In this document: one piece after another, positions 37,001 through 48,330 of the stretch
Layout of the letters: each line of letters starts with the position of its first letter
How positions within the stretch are numbered: the first letter of the stretch is position 1
Assembly: GCA_900755095.1 (NCBI GenBank)
Contig: CAAEFE010000112.1
Span: 1-64,000, forward strand
DNA length: 64,000 nt
DNA from: an uncultured Bacteroides sp.
GTDB lineage: Bacteria; Bacteroidota; Bacteroidia; Bacteroidales; Bacteroidaceae
Direction of reading: 5' to 3'
Program-made: the position numbers and the translations under genes
Notes under the pieces: generated by a model
What the model was told of the DNA's origin: nothing
What the model saw: the letters and a program-made list of their open reading frames with translations, nothing else
Database searches by the model: none

Positions 37001-37133
37001 CCTCTACCTGATGGGAACGAATCTACTGACCTTCTCCGACTTTAAGCTTTGGGATCCGGAACTGGGTAGTTCCAATGGACAACAATATCCGTTATCCAGA
37101 ACAGTGACCATCGGACTGACGGTAGGAATCTAA
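34050..37133 (+). CDS. SusC-like TonB-dependent outer-membrane transporter (locus 2)
   Basis: This 1027-residue transporter has a signal peptide (LLFLLIVGWTTTVCAQ), a carboxypeptidase-regulatory-like domain (about 27-110, GVNVTARNMPGFGAITDINGRY), the plug with NALAGNVAGILARQTSG and GSRGANGVVLITTK, and a 22-strand barrel ending with an aromatic/hydrophobic terminal strand. There is no N-terminal STN domain, so an ECF-sigma/anti-sigma pair is unlikely to control it directly. It starts 24 bp after the TIG/NHL stop. It imports an oligosaccharide in a complex with the SusD protein next to it. Confidence 0.95.
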   Translation: MRNVILLFLLIVGWTTTVCAQNEQETIEVTGIVTDPKNEPLIGVNVTARNMPGFGAITDINGRYKIKVPNYSYLIFSYVGFTKQEIFIKDKKIINIVMAETKETVIDEVVVTGTGAQKKVTVTGAVTTVDVSQLRTPTASITNALAGNVAGILARQTSGQPGSNISEFWIRGISTFGAGGSALVLVDGFERDMNEINVEDIQDFSVLKDASATAIYGSRGANGVVLITTKRGKEGKTRVNAKVETSYNTRTRTPEFVDGPTYARMMNEALVSRSQAPAYSESDLELFANGLDQDLFPNVDWMNLILKDGAPTYRATVDLTGGGTVARYFISASYVNEGGMYETDRAMTDYNTNANYHRWNYRMNVDIDLTKSTLLKVGVSGSLDKQNLPGSQYHEIWHSLMGYSPIASPVQYSDGKWAAVGSEGRRNPWVLTTQQGYQETWKNKIQTTVNLEQDLKFITKGLKFYGRFGFDTYTDNGDNRFKWPESWLAERQRTSDGELQFRRIETQKLMDGTMYSSGQRKEYLEAELHYNRTFGDHMLGAVLKYSQDKTTNTSHNGNTDSYEKIVQSIQNRHQGFAGRFTYGWKYRYFFDFNFGYNGSENFASGQQFGFFPAYSVAWNIAEESIIKKHLKWLNMFKLRYSYGKVGNDNVGTRFPYVEKFGTWDEDGYYYGDIGTSNYYYTGLTYSRIASSSITWEVAKKHDLGLDFSMFNDKFSGSIDYFHEQRNGIYMVRSYLPQIIGLNHITTKPYANVGSVLSEGFDGNIAYKQRIGEVDLTVRANMTYSKNEIKEYDEENSRYPYKMKYGFRVDQARGLIAEGLFKDYEEIRNRPSQGSGIMPGDIKYKDVNGDGVINGDDEVPIGATTRPNLIYGFGVSAQWKGFDINVHFQGAGKSSFFIDGFTVYPFQEKSWGNILTDVVGNYWSLGINEDPNAKYPRLSYGGNSNNYRASTYWLRNGSYIRLKNVELGYSIPKRFVNKLHLDRVRLYLMGTNLLTFSDFKLWDPELGSSNGQQYPLSRTVTIGLTVGI

Positions 37134-37155
37134 AACAATCATTAAAAGAAAAGTT

Positions 37156-39195
37156 ATGAATAAAAATAAATACATTTTATTGGGAGCAGTGGTACTCGGC
37201 TTGGGACTCACTTCCTGTTCCGATTTCCTAAATGTAGACCGCTATTTCAGAGACCAACAATCTACAGAACGCATTTTCTCGGACAAAGACTATACACTTC
37301 AATGGCTGTCATTCTGCTACAGTCGCCTGCAGGGAGATAATCTGGAGGTGGGACACAGTGACGTATGCCCTTTCAATTTCTCAGACGACCAAGTATTCAA
37401 CGAACGAGGAGACCGTTTTGCCAAATTCAAACGCGGCGAATATTTAAATTCCACTGGCGGCCAAAATGCTTGGAAATGGTCGTATGACGGAATCTATCAA
37501 GCCTCCATTCTACTGAATGAATTGTATGAGAATGAAGATCTCACTCCGGAGGAAGTGACGGACATAAGAGGACAGGCCCGTTTTCTGCGTGCCTATTTCT
37601 ACTGGTTACTGCTGAGAAAATTCGGTCCGATACCCATTCTACCACCGGAAGGAGCCGACTATACAAAATCGTATGACGAACTGGCCTACCCACGTAAAAC
37701 CTATGATGAGTGCGTGGCATTCATCACTTCAGAACTCGAAATTGCAGCTACCGAACTGTTCGAAAAACGCGATAACTTGAACATTGCCCGCCCGACTAAA
37801 GGAGCCGCGCTGGCTGTACGTGCCAAAGTTTTCCTTTATGCTGCCAGTCCGCTGGTAAACGGGAATACGGAAATGGCAGACTTCATCAACAAGGACGGCC
37901 AACAGTTGATTCCACAAGAATACAATGAAGAGAAGTGGGCAAAAGCCGCTGCTGCCGCCAGAGACATGATCGAGTACTCGGAAACGAGCGGACTCTACAA
38001 ACTTTATACTTTTGAAAGGCGCCCGGTTAGTACAGACGAGGCTTATCCAACCACTATTGAACCGCCATATCATGAGGAATACAGTAACAAGCCTTTTCCG
38101 GAAGGATGGTCCAATATAGATCCATTTGAATCATATCGGTCTCTTTTTAATGGAGATATCTATGCAGCCGAAAATCCGGAACTTATTTTTACCCGAGGAA
38201 CCAATGGTGACAGCAATGACTTAAAAACAGACAACACGATGGTAGATTTCGTAAAGCATCAACTGCCCGGAACTTTTGGAGGATATAACGTACACGGAAT
38301 GACCCTGAAGCAGAGTGAAGCATACGCTATGGCAGATGGTACATCATTTGACAAAGAATGCTACACATTATGGAAAGGGAAGTTCACAAACGATGAAAAC
38401 AAAGATGAACACAAGTACGACAATGTAAAAAATGGCGTATGGTGGGGATATACCAACCGTGAGCCTCGCTTCTATGCTTCCGTAGCTTTCAACGGAGCAC
38501 AATGGAACGCACTGAGCATTAAGGAAGAAGGAGGAAAAGACTCACGAAACAAACAAATCTGGTATTATCGCGGAGCAACCGACGGGCGTATCAATGGATC
38601 TGATAACTGGTGTATTACGGGCATCGGCATCATGAAATATGTAAATCCGAACGATTGCGCCAAATGGGGAGGCTCGATCTACCAGAAAGTGGAACCTACA
38701 TTACGTTATGCCGACATATTACTGATGTATGCAGAAGCACTGAATAATATTTCCGAAGGGACACACTACCAGGTGGCCTCATGGGACGGAAGCCAGACTT
38801 ACGACATCTTCCGTGACAAAGAACAGATGCGCCGTGGAGTTAAGCCTGTCCGTATGCGTGCCGGAGTCCCCGACTATAGCGATGAAGTATATGAAAACCC
38901 GAAAAAATTCTTTGAAAAAATAGTTCATGAACGGCAGATCGAATTCTTTGCAGAAACCCAACGCTACTATGACCTGCGTCGTTGGAAAATTGTCGAAGAA
39001 CATGAAGGAGAACAAATCTACGGTTGCAATACACTGATGAACGAAGAATACAAGGACATGTTTTATCTGCCAGTCAGAGTGGCCGAACTACAGACTTCTT
39101 TCTCACGCAAACAGTACTTCTGGCCTATCAGCTTCGATGAGCTGAAACGCAACAATAATCTCTCACAAGCTCCCGGATGGCAGAATTATGATTAG
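37156..39195 (+). CDS. SusD-like outer-membrane glycan-binding lipoprotein (locus 2)
   Basis: This is a 679-residue RagB/SusD lipoprotein (lipobox LTSC, Cys21) with N- and C-terminal SusD domains. TPR-like helices are around FLRAYFYWLLLRKFG, and the C-terminal region has RYADILLMYAEALN and ERQIEFFAETQRYYDLRRW, both typical SusD stretches. It caps the SusC barrel and binds the substrate. It begins 22 bp after SusC and is followed after 28 bp by the DUF1735-type gene. It is somewhat longer than the family average because of loops around 330-470. Confidence 0.95.
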   Translation: MNKNKYILLGAVVLGLGLTSCSDFLNVDRYFRDQQSTERIFSDKDYTLQWLSFCYSRLQGDNLEVGHSDVCPFNFSDDQVFNERGDRFAKFKRGEYLNSTGGQNAWKWSYDGIYQASILLNELYENEDLTPEEVTDIRGQARFLRAYFYWLLLRKFGPIPILPPEGADYTKSYDELAYPRKTYDECVAFITSELEIAATELFEKRDNLNIARPTKGAALAVRAKVFLYAASPLVNGNTEMADFINKDGQQLIPQEYNEEKWAKAAAAARDMIEYSETSGLYKLYTFERRPVSTDEAYPTTIEPPYHEEYSNKPFPEGWSNIDPFESYRSLFNGDIYAAENPELIFTRGTNGDSNDLKTDNTMVDFVKHQLPGTFGGYNVHGMTLKQSEAYAMADGTSFDKECYTLWKGKFTNDENKDEHKYDNVKNGVWWGYTNREPRFYASVAFNGAQWNALSIKEEGGKDSRNKQIWYYRGATDGRINGSDNWCITGIGIMKYVNPNDCAKWGGSIYQKVEPTLRYADILLMYAEALNNISEGTHYQVASWDGSQTYDIFRDKEQMRRGVKPVRMRAGVPDYSDEVYENPKKFFEKIVHERQIEFFAETQRYYDLRRWKIVEEHEGEQIYGCNTLMNEEYKDMFYLPVRVAELQTSFSRKQYFWPISFDELKRNNNLSQAPGWQNYD

Positions 39196-39223
39196 TGTTA
39201 ACATTATAAACCAAAAGATCAAT

Positions 39224-40234
39224 ATGAGAAAATTATATATTTTAGGAATGATACTGGGGATGTATGCAACATTCAGTGCATGCAATGACGAGTGGAAAGA
39301 TGAACTTTACACACAGATGCTTTCTTTCAAGGCACCTTTAGGTGACAACGGCTTGAGTGAAATTTATGTACGCTATCAGCCGGATGGAACAGGAATATAC
39401 CAGTTGCCGGTCATTGTCAGCGGCTCGAAAAGCAACAGTCGGAATATCGATGCAAAAATAGCCGTGGATGAGGATACGCTCCGAATACTTAACCAGGAAA
39501 AATTCCCTGTAGGTCGTCAGGACCTCTGGTATGTCCCCCTTGCAGAACAGCATTATTCTTTTGAATCAAACATTTGCCATATTCCTGCGGGAGAGAATAT
39601 ACAGCTCTACCCCATCCATTTCAACTTTAACGGGTTGGAACTGGATGAGAAATACGTACTTCCGCTGACTATTGAAGAAGACCCTTCTTATGTTCAAAAC
39701 AAATATAAGGGACGTTATAAAGCGCTGCTGGGAGTCAATCTGTTCAATGACTACTCCGGAACGTATAACACCACGCTGATGAACATTTACATCGAAGGAA
39801 CGACAACCGATCCCGCCAAGGTAGATACACGCTTAGCCCGCGTGGTGGACGAGAATACCATTTTCTTCTATGCCGGCTCAACGTGGGTGGAAGATGAAAA
39901 CCGCTCCAGGTATAAAGTATTTGTCGAGTTTGAAGAAGGAACGGAGGACGAGGAAGGTACTATTAAAGGAAAGTTGAAGTTGTACGGTGACGAAGGCGAA
40001 CCGGGAATCAATATCCGACCATTGGGAGAATGCAAATATGAAAAACGAATCATTCAGCACGAGACCATCAAATATATGGAACGCCACCTTACCACACTGG
40101 AACTGAGTTATAAGTACACGGATGTCACTTCCAATCCGGATTATCCGATAACTTACGAAGTAAAAGGTTCTATGACAATGGAACGCCAGATCAACCCGTT
40201 GATACCGGATGAGGATCAAGCTATTGAATGGTAA
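39224..40234 (+). CDS. DUF1735/DUF4361-type surface lipoprotein (locus 2)
   Basis: This 336-residue lipoprotein (MRKLYILGMILGMYATFSAC, Cys20) has the beta-sandwich DUF1735-like N-terminal part (VRYQPDGTGIYQLPVIVSG) and a C-terminal DUF4361-like part. Such proteins are placed right after SusD in many Bacteroides loci and often bind glycans at the surface. The frame is open from 39188, overlapping the SusD end; the signal peptide fixes the start at 39224. A terminator lies 17 bp downstream, so it ends the operon. The ligand is unknown. Confidence 0.82.
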   Translation: MRKLYILGMILGMYATFSACNDEWKDELYTQMLSFKAPLGDNGLSEIYVRYQPDGTGIYQLPVIVSGSKSNSRNIDAKIAVDEDTLRILNQEKFPVGRQDLWYVPLAEQHYSFESNICHIPAGENIQLYPIHFNFNGLELDEKYVLPLTIEEDPSYVQNKYKGRYKALLGVNLFNDYSGTYNTTLMNIYIEGTTTDPAKVDTRLARVVDENTIFFYAGSTWVEDENRSRYKVFVEFEEGTEDEEGTIKGKLKLYGDEGEPGINIRPLGECKYEKRIIQHETIKYMERHLTTLELSYKYTDVTSNPDYPITYEVKGSMTMERQINPLIPDEDQAIEW

Positions 40235-40250
40235 GAGAAAATTAAAAAAG

Positions 40251-40300
40251 GAGGAGACAAGCACTTGATTAAACATAGAAGCTTATCTCCTCTTTCTTTT
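40251..40300 (+). terminator. Terminator of the second Sus-like operon
   Basis: GAGGAGA (40251-40257) pairs with TCTCCTC (40286-40292), with an inner AAGC/GCTT pair, followed by TTTCTTTT. The rest of the gap to 40440 shows nothing I can name. Confidence 0.8.
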
Positions 40301-40440
40301 ATCAGGATACTCCATATAGCATTTTTATTAGATGATACGAATGCAAACACCATACCAGTCATAAGGTATTCGAGATTGATGAAGAATAATACCCCCTAAA
40401 AACGTAAGTATCCGACAGCCATATATGGGAATATATTTAT

Positions 40441-40448
40441 TACATTTG
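40441..40448 (+). promoter_or_regulatory. -7 element of the thioesterase gene
   Basis: TACATTTG matches TAnnTTTG, 91 bp before the ATG of the thioesterase. No -33 box is visible. Confidence 0.4.
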
Positions 40449-40539
40449 CGGAAGAATCTTGAATTTTAAATTATAGGCTAATTCGGCTCTCATAACTTAT
40501 CATTCAACGTTTCAAATTAGTAATTCAAAATTAATCATT

Positions 40540-40944
40540 ATGACCCCACAAGAGTTTTTTAAAAAGGACCTGTTCGCCGAAAATGCAGGCGTAGTATTGC
40601 TTGAAGTACGCGAAGGATACAGTAAAGCCAAACTGGAAATAAAACCCGAACATCTTAATGCCGGAGCGCGGACACAAGGAGGAGCGATTTTCACGCTGGC
40701 AGATCTGGCACTCGCCGCAGCTGCCAATTCGCACGGAACACTCGCTTTCTCTCTTTCATCCTCAATCACTTTTCTGCGTGCCAGCGGTCCGGGCGACACT
40801 CTCTATGCCGAGGCACGCGAACGGTATATCGGCCGAAGCACCGGCTGCTATCAAGTAGATGTTACTAACCAGAACGGAGACTTGATCGCTACATTCGAAT
40901 CAAGTGTTTTCCGGAAAGATCAGAAAGTACCTTTTACTCTGTAG
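40540..40944 (+). CDS. PaaI-type hotdog-fold acyl-CoA thioesterase
   Basis: The 134-residue protein has the hotdog-fold signature of PaaI-like thioesterases, with the helix sequence NAGARTQGGAIFTLADLALAA, in which Asn and Gly-Gly precede the catalytic Asp, and the later strand SSSITFLRASGPGDTLYAEA. It hydrolyses acyl-CoA thioesters in the cytosol. It has its own promoter-like element. It is convergent with the DUF3108 gene, whose stop is 5 bp from its own. The substrate is unknown. Confidence 0.9.
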   Translation: MTPQEFFKKDLFAENAGVVLLEVREGYSKAKLEIKPEHLNAGARTQGGAIFTLADLALAAAANSHGTLAFSLSSSITFLRASGPGDTLYAEARERYIGRSTGCYQVDVTNQNGDLIATFESSVFRKDQKVPFTL

Positions 40945-40949
40945 ACAGA

Positions 40950-41834
40950 CTATTTAACTATAGAAGTCAATGGATGACGGTGACCTCTGACATCATTTAA
41001 GAAAGCTTTGGCTGAACCGAAATTCAAGAACATATCTAAACGGACAGGAAGGTGGTTCTTATCATCTGTTACGAAGAAAGTAATCACTTCCTTTTCTTTC
41101 CCTTTTTTATCGTATTCAACTAATGAGAAGATCAGGCAGCGATAGGTAACCCCATTTTCCGCTTTCACATTCTCTTTTCCCCGATAAATCAGTGTCTGTT
41201 CTTCCACTTTACGTCCGGTAGCCATCGGGAATTTGATTTTATCGCCTACCTTATAATCAGCAGGATCATAAGAACGCGCTTGGGCAAGGATAGTCAGCAT
41301 ATCGTAGATGCAGCGACTGTCGCTTTCTTCCGACTCCTGAACTTCTCCGTCACGGAACGTACGTTTTTGTTTGGCAAAGCAAAGGCCGTCTTTATAAGAG
41401 AACCAAGCCTCATCTACCGTATAGCGTTTTCCTTCCTCGGCACCTTTACGGAAATAACGAGGTTCCAGTTTTTCACCCATGACGCAAGTCAGTGTATCGC
41501 GCATCTTGAAAAAGAAGTCGGCACGCTTGCTACCTAAGGCAAGCAGATTGATACGGTAAGCCAGTTCCGAATGATAGGTAGTTGCATTAGTCGTCAGACT
41601 GGCTATACCCGCTTTCACCCAAACGAATTTCCAGTTGAAGTACAAATCATACATTACATGCTCTCCGGATTGAAAAGCATCGTTTTTAGCTTCACACTGA
41701 GCATTGGCAGGAAGCGCAAAACTTCCCATCAACAATGCAAGAATTCCAACAATTAGATGACGTCGCAAATTAGCGACGGTTACGGTTTTGGTTATTTCTA
41801 TCTCTTTCTCTTTCTTTCTTTTTCTTGTCTTCAT
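40950..41834 (-). CDS. DUF3108 periplasmic protein
   Basis: This protein of up to 294 residues matches the DUF3108 family of secreted proteins (ECEAKN-like start, GEHVMYDLYFNWKFVWVKAG strand, late FFVTDDKNHLPVRLDM). The signal peptide is LIVGILALLMGSFALPANAQ. The ATG at 41834 overlaps the upstream gene by 65 bp and gives an unusually long basic N-terminus. A TTG at 41768, directly after that gene's stop, would give a conventional signal peptide, so the true start is uncertain. Function is unknown; it is probably co-transcribed with the Ig-like lipoprotein. Confidence 0.8.
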   Translation of the reverse strand: MKTRKRKKEKEIEITKTVTVANLRRHLIVGILALLMGSFALPANAQCEAKNDAFQSGEHVMYDLYFNWKFVWVKAGIASLTTNATTYHSELAYRINLLALGSKRADFFFKMRDTLTCVMGEKLEPRYFRKGAEEGKRYTVDEAWFSYKDGLCFAKQKRTFRDGEVQESEESDSRCIYDMLTILAQARSYDPADYKVGDKIKFPMATGRKVEEQTLIYRGKENVKAENGVTYRCLIFSLVEYDKKGKEKEVITFFVTDDKNHLPVRLDMFLNFGSAKAFLNDVRGHRHPLTSIVK

Positions 41835-43698
41835 CTGGTTTTTGTTTTTTTAGTTCATCCAGTTTCTGTTTGTCTACAGGAGTTGCGTGTATATCCCAGT
41901 TTTGGTCAACATCCCATAACGCTTTATATTCAACAACCTTGGGGAAATAGTAAACTTCTTCCGGTTGTATTCCTTTTGCATAGTCTCCCGTGTCCCATTC
42001 TCCGTTTCCATTTCTATCATTGATCAGTCTGGCGGCATATTTCCCCGGATTCAGGTAATAGAAATCTGCCCTTCCATCATCCACCAGTCTTCGTCGAACC
42101 ACTTTATCTTGGGTATCCAGTAATTCTATAAATGCCTGAGGATCTGCTCCTGTTACAATAAAATGAAGAGTAAAATATTCATCCTCACTACGTACCTTAA
42201 ATGATTGTTTTATCTTATCGGTAAACAAACCATAAATGCCATGAAACGCAGTTGAGTCCACCGAGAACTCATATTCCATTGTAGGCTCCCAATCATTTTC
42301 CGGATACAGATTAAACCGCCTCAGATTCAATGAGTCTTGTTCGAATTCGAAAGGAATATCTTTCCAAATCGTATCCACCTTCTGCCGCAGATGAATTGCC
42401 GCAGTATCAAAACTTGCAATCGGCTCCTCAAAGTTTAAAGAAACATAGCCATACACGTCCATTGATGAAGGTGCATTCACATTCACCGGTAAGAATTTAG
42501 TCGGTATCGGCTCATCTTCTTCACCCTCTTTCTTTTTCTTCTTTTTCTTCTTCTCGGGCTCTTCTTTGGTCAGAGTCTTTTGTTTGGATACCAATTTCAA
42601 GGTATCTGTACGCGGAATTAACTGGTTCAGCGTATCCGTATAAAGATAGGTAAGGCTAAGGGCCAGAGTATCCTGTTTATAGAGCAAAGAGTCCTTTACC
42701 CAATAATGAATCGTATCGTTCCGTTGGTTCTTTTCTATCACAAAAGCCTCCTTTTCATCGAAGTTCAACCCTTTCAGTACAGGCAGGGTATCTGCTTTGC
42801 CAGCAAAATAAAAGGTGAATTTCTGGGGAACCAGTCGTTCGGACTTTATCAAATATTGCGAATAATTGAGTTCTTTAAAAGCACGGAGAATCACATCATC
42901 CGGCAAATAATGCATATATTTCTTCTCAACGATCGTATCATAAGTCAATGAATCCACCCAAGCCGTATCCATACGAAGTCTTTCTTCCATACGGGGGATG
43001 ATCAGTGAATCATTAAAAGCAATGACCTCACTCTTCTGAGTGAAAGCAAAGTTCTGATCTGAATCCATCAAGCCAAAGATACGATACTTGCCGGGAGCTA
43101 CCCCACGAATAGAGAAACGCCCACGGCTGTCGGTACGTGCCACACGGTCGAAAGGAAGTTTAGTAAAGGCGGAGTCATTCAGATTTGCATGCAGTCCGAC
43201 CAGTATACCTTTAATAGGCTCCAAGTTAGAGGCGTCAAGCACCGTTCCCGATACTTCCATTGTATCGATCTGCGCACCGGTAGAAAAAGTAAATGCAAAA
43301 TTACCCAGAGGATTGCCTTCGTTATTATCGACGATGGCATCCGAGAAATCTATAGTATAGGTAGTATTAGGCTTTAGTGAGTCAAGCAGATTCACTTGTA
43401 TTTTCTTTCCGGAAGCCTTTATCTCCGGTTGTTGAATCTGAGGAGGAGAAACAACCACTTTCTCGGTTGCTTTCTCTAGCTTAATAAACTCATCGAACTG
43501 AAGAGAAACTTTAGTCCTCTTATTATTAATCGCACCTGCAGCAGGGGTACTGCCGACAAAACGCGGAGGATCGTAATCCTTAGGCCCGCCTTCCGGCCGT
43601 CCAATGCTGGCACAGGAGTACAATATAGCCACCAGTGCAATCACCGGAAGAGCTTTGCGCACGATATGTTTTATCTTTTGATTCTCAAATTGTAACAT
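41770..43698 (-). CDS. Ig-like domain lipoprotein with lysine-rich linker
   Basis: This protein of about 642 aa is a lipoprotein (LPVIALVAILYSC). It begins with a Big_5-type Ig-like domain (RFVGSTPAAGAINN to FTFSTGA), followed by a carboxypeptidase-regulatory-like domain (VSGTVLDASNLEPIKGILVGL) and further beta domains. A run of lysines near residue 390 (EKKKKKKKKEGEEDE) joins the halves. The start at 43698 is chosen because it begins the signal peptide; the frame is open to 43725. A -7 element ends 4 nt before this ATG. The function is unknown. The family is common in Bacteroidetes. Confidence 0.8.
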   Translation of the reverse strand: MLQFENQKIKHIVRKALPVIALVAILYSCASIGRPEGGPKDYDPPRFVGSTPAAGAINNKRTKVSLQFDEFIKLEKATEKVVVSPPQIQQPEIKASGKKIQVNLLDSLKPNTTYTIDFSDAIVDNNEGNPLGNFAFTFSTGAQIDTMEVSGTVLDASNLEPIKGILVGLHANLNDSAFTKLPFDRVARTDSRGRFSIRGVAPGKYRIFGLMDSDQNFAFTQKSEVIAFNDSLIIPRMEERLRMDTAWVDSLTYDTIVEKKYMHYLPDDVILRAFKELNYSQYLIKSERLVPQKFTFYFAGKADTLPVLKGLNFDEKEAFVIEKNQRNDTIHYWVKDSLLYKQDTLALSLTYLYTDTLNQLIPRTDTLKLVSKQKTLTKEEPEKKKKKKKKEGEEDEPIPTKFLPVNVNAPSSMDVYGYVSLNFEEPIASFDTAAIHLRQKVDTIWKDIPFEFEQDSLNLRRFNLYPENDWEPTMEYEFSVDSTAFHGIYGLFTDKIKQSFKVRSEDEYFTLHFIVTGADPQAFIELLDTQDKVVRRRLVDDGRADFYYLNPGKYAARLINDRNGNGEWDTGDYAKGIQPEEVYYFPKVVEYKALWDVDQNWDIHATPVDKQKLDELKKQKPDEDKKKKERERDRNNQNRNRR

Positions 43699-43702
43699 GG
43701 TG

Positions 43703-43710
43703 CAAAAATA
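43703..43710 (-). promoter_or_regulatory. -7 element abutting the Ig-like lipoprotein start
   Basis: TATTTTTG on the minus strand matches TAnnTTTG and ends 4 nt before the ATG at 43698, the same spacing as at mnmA. Confidence 0.35.
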
Positions 43711-43807
43711 AACGTTCTTCACCAATAAACACTACACTTTCTAGCTAATTTATTAAAAAGTAGCCTTAAATGAATGATTATTGGTCCTTATCTTGTTAAT
43801 AAATCCC

Positions 43808-43815
43808 TATCTTTG
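43808..43815 (+). promoter_or_regulatory. -7 element of the beta-galactosidase gene
   Basis: TATCTTTG matches TAnnTTTG, 33 bp before the GH2 ATG. No -33 TTTG at the proper distance. Confidence 0.45.
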
Positions 43816-43836
43816 ACTCCCGAAATTCAAACCTAA

Positions 43837-46959
<3,123 letters not shown>

Positions 46960-47011
46960 AAAACATAGTTAAAAAACACGGTATCAGAGTACAAGAATAC
47001 CGAATTTAAAG

Positions 47012-47019
47012 TACTTTTG
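47012..47019 (+). promoter_or_regulatory. -7 element before the efflux operon hairpin
   Basis: TACTTTTG matches TAnnTTTG. It lies 53 bp after the GH2 stop and 3 bp before a strong hairpin, so transcription would begin within the hairpin stem. Confidence 0.35.
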
Positions 47020-47021
47020 CA

Positions 47022-47064
47022 GCCGGAAACTTATTTCATGGAATAAGTTTCCGGCTTTTCTTCC
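47022..47064 (+). terminator. Terminator hairpin, possible attenuator of the efflux operon
   Basis: GCCGGAAACTTATT (47022-47035) and AATAAGTTTCCGGC (47042-47055) form a perfect 14-bp stem with a 6-nt loop, followed by TTTTCTTCC. It ends the beta-galactosidase transcript at least. Confidence 0.85.
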
Positions 47065-47138
47065 TTAGATCATCTATCCATACAATGAATGTACACAGCG
47101 ACGAACGCACAATTTTAAAAAACAGATAAATATAAAGT

Positions 47139-48314
47139 ATGAAAAGTAGAATTGTTTTTTTTGCATTTTGCTTAGCCCTCTTGTCTAGTTGCGGCAATAA
47201 GGGCAATGACACAGGGAAAGTCCCAGAATATGCAGTACAAGAATTACAGAAGACAACTGCAGATCTAATGAAAGCTTATCCGGCTACTATCAAAGGTAGA
47301 CAAGACGTAGAAATCCGCCCGCAGGTATCAGGATTCATCACAAAGTTATGTGTAGATGAAGGAGCAACCGTTCGCAAAGGACAGCTCTTATTCATCATAG
47401 ACCCTACTCAGTATGAAGCAGCAGTACGCACAGCAAAAGCTTCAGTTGCAACAGCAGAAGCAGCCGTGAATACACAACAAATGACTGTTGACAATAAGAT
47501 CGAACTGAACAAGAAACAGATTATCAGCGATTATGACTTGTCAATGGCGAAGAACTCACTGGCACAGGCTCAGGCACAACTCGCCCAGGCTAAAGCACAG
47601 CTGACCACAGCACAACAAAATTACTCTTTCACACAAGTAAAGAGTCCTTCAGACGGCGTTATCAACGACATTCCTTATCGTTTGGGAGCACTCGTAAGCC
47701 CCTCTATGGCTACGCCAATGACTACAGTATCTGAAATAGACGAAGTATATGTATACTTCTCTACAACTGAAAAAGAACTGCTGGCTATGACCAAAACCGG
47801 AGGAACCATCAAAGAAGAAATCAGTAAAATACCAGCCATCAAACTACAATTGATTGACGGCACAACATATGATGCAGAAGGAAAGGTAGACGCTATCACA
47901 GGAGTGATCGACCAGTCAACCGGTTCTGTTAGCATGCGTGCTATCTTCCCTAACAAGGAGCATATGCTTCGTAGTGGTGGAACTGCCAACGTTCTGATCC
48001 CTTATAATATGGAGAACGTTATCAGCATCCCACAATCGGCTACTGTAGAAATCCAGGACAAAAAGTTCGTTTACGTTCTGCAGCCGGACAACACGGTGAA
48101 ATATACCGAGATCGGTATATTCAACCTGGACAACGGAAAAGAATATCTGGTAACTTCCGGACTGAACCCCGGCGATAAAATCGTAGTCGAAGGTGTACAG
48201 AGCCTGAAGGACGGCCAAAAAATACAACCAATCACGCCGGCTCAAAAAGAAGCGACCTATCAACAGCATTTGAAAGACCAGCACGACGGAAATTTAGCTA
48301 CAGCTTTCAACTAA
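47139..48314 (+). CDS. RND efflux periplasmic adaptor lipoprotein
   Basis: This 391-residue membrane fusion protein (lipobox LLSSC) belongs to the AcrA/MexA group. The lipoyl half (VEIRPQVSGFITKLCVDEGA) is followed by a coiled-coil hairpin of Ala/Gln-rich helices (about 85-155). The second lipoyl half (FTQVKSPSDGVINDIPYRLG) and the barrel domains follow. It connects the RND pump to the outer-membrane channel. The pump gene begins 16 bp downstream and the channel gene overlaps the pump stop, so this is a complete three-gene operon. Confidence 0.94.
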   Translation: MKSRIVFFAFCLALLSSCGNKGNDTGKVPEYAVQELQKTTADLMKAYPATIKGRQDVEIRPQVSGFITKLCVDEGATVRKGQLLFIIDPTQYEAAVRTAKASVATAEAAVNTQQMTVDNKIELNKKQIISDYDLSMAKNSLAQAQAQLAQAKAQLTTAQQNYSFTQVKSPSDGVINDIPYRLGALVSPSMATPMTTVSEIDEVYVYFSTTEKELLAMTKTGGTIKEEISKIPAIKLQLIDGTTYDAEGKVDAITGVIDQSTGSVSMRAIFPNKEHMLRSGGTANVLIPYNMENVISIPQSATVEIQDKKFVYVLQPDNTVKYTEIGIFNLDNGKEYLVTSGLNPGDKIVVEGVQSLKDGQKIQPITPAQKEATYQQHLKDQHDGNLATAFN

Positions 48315-48330
48315 TAATTTAGATAATCGT

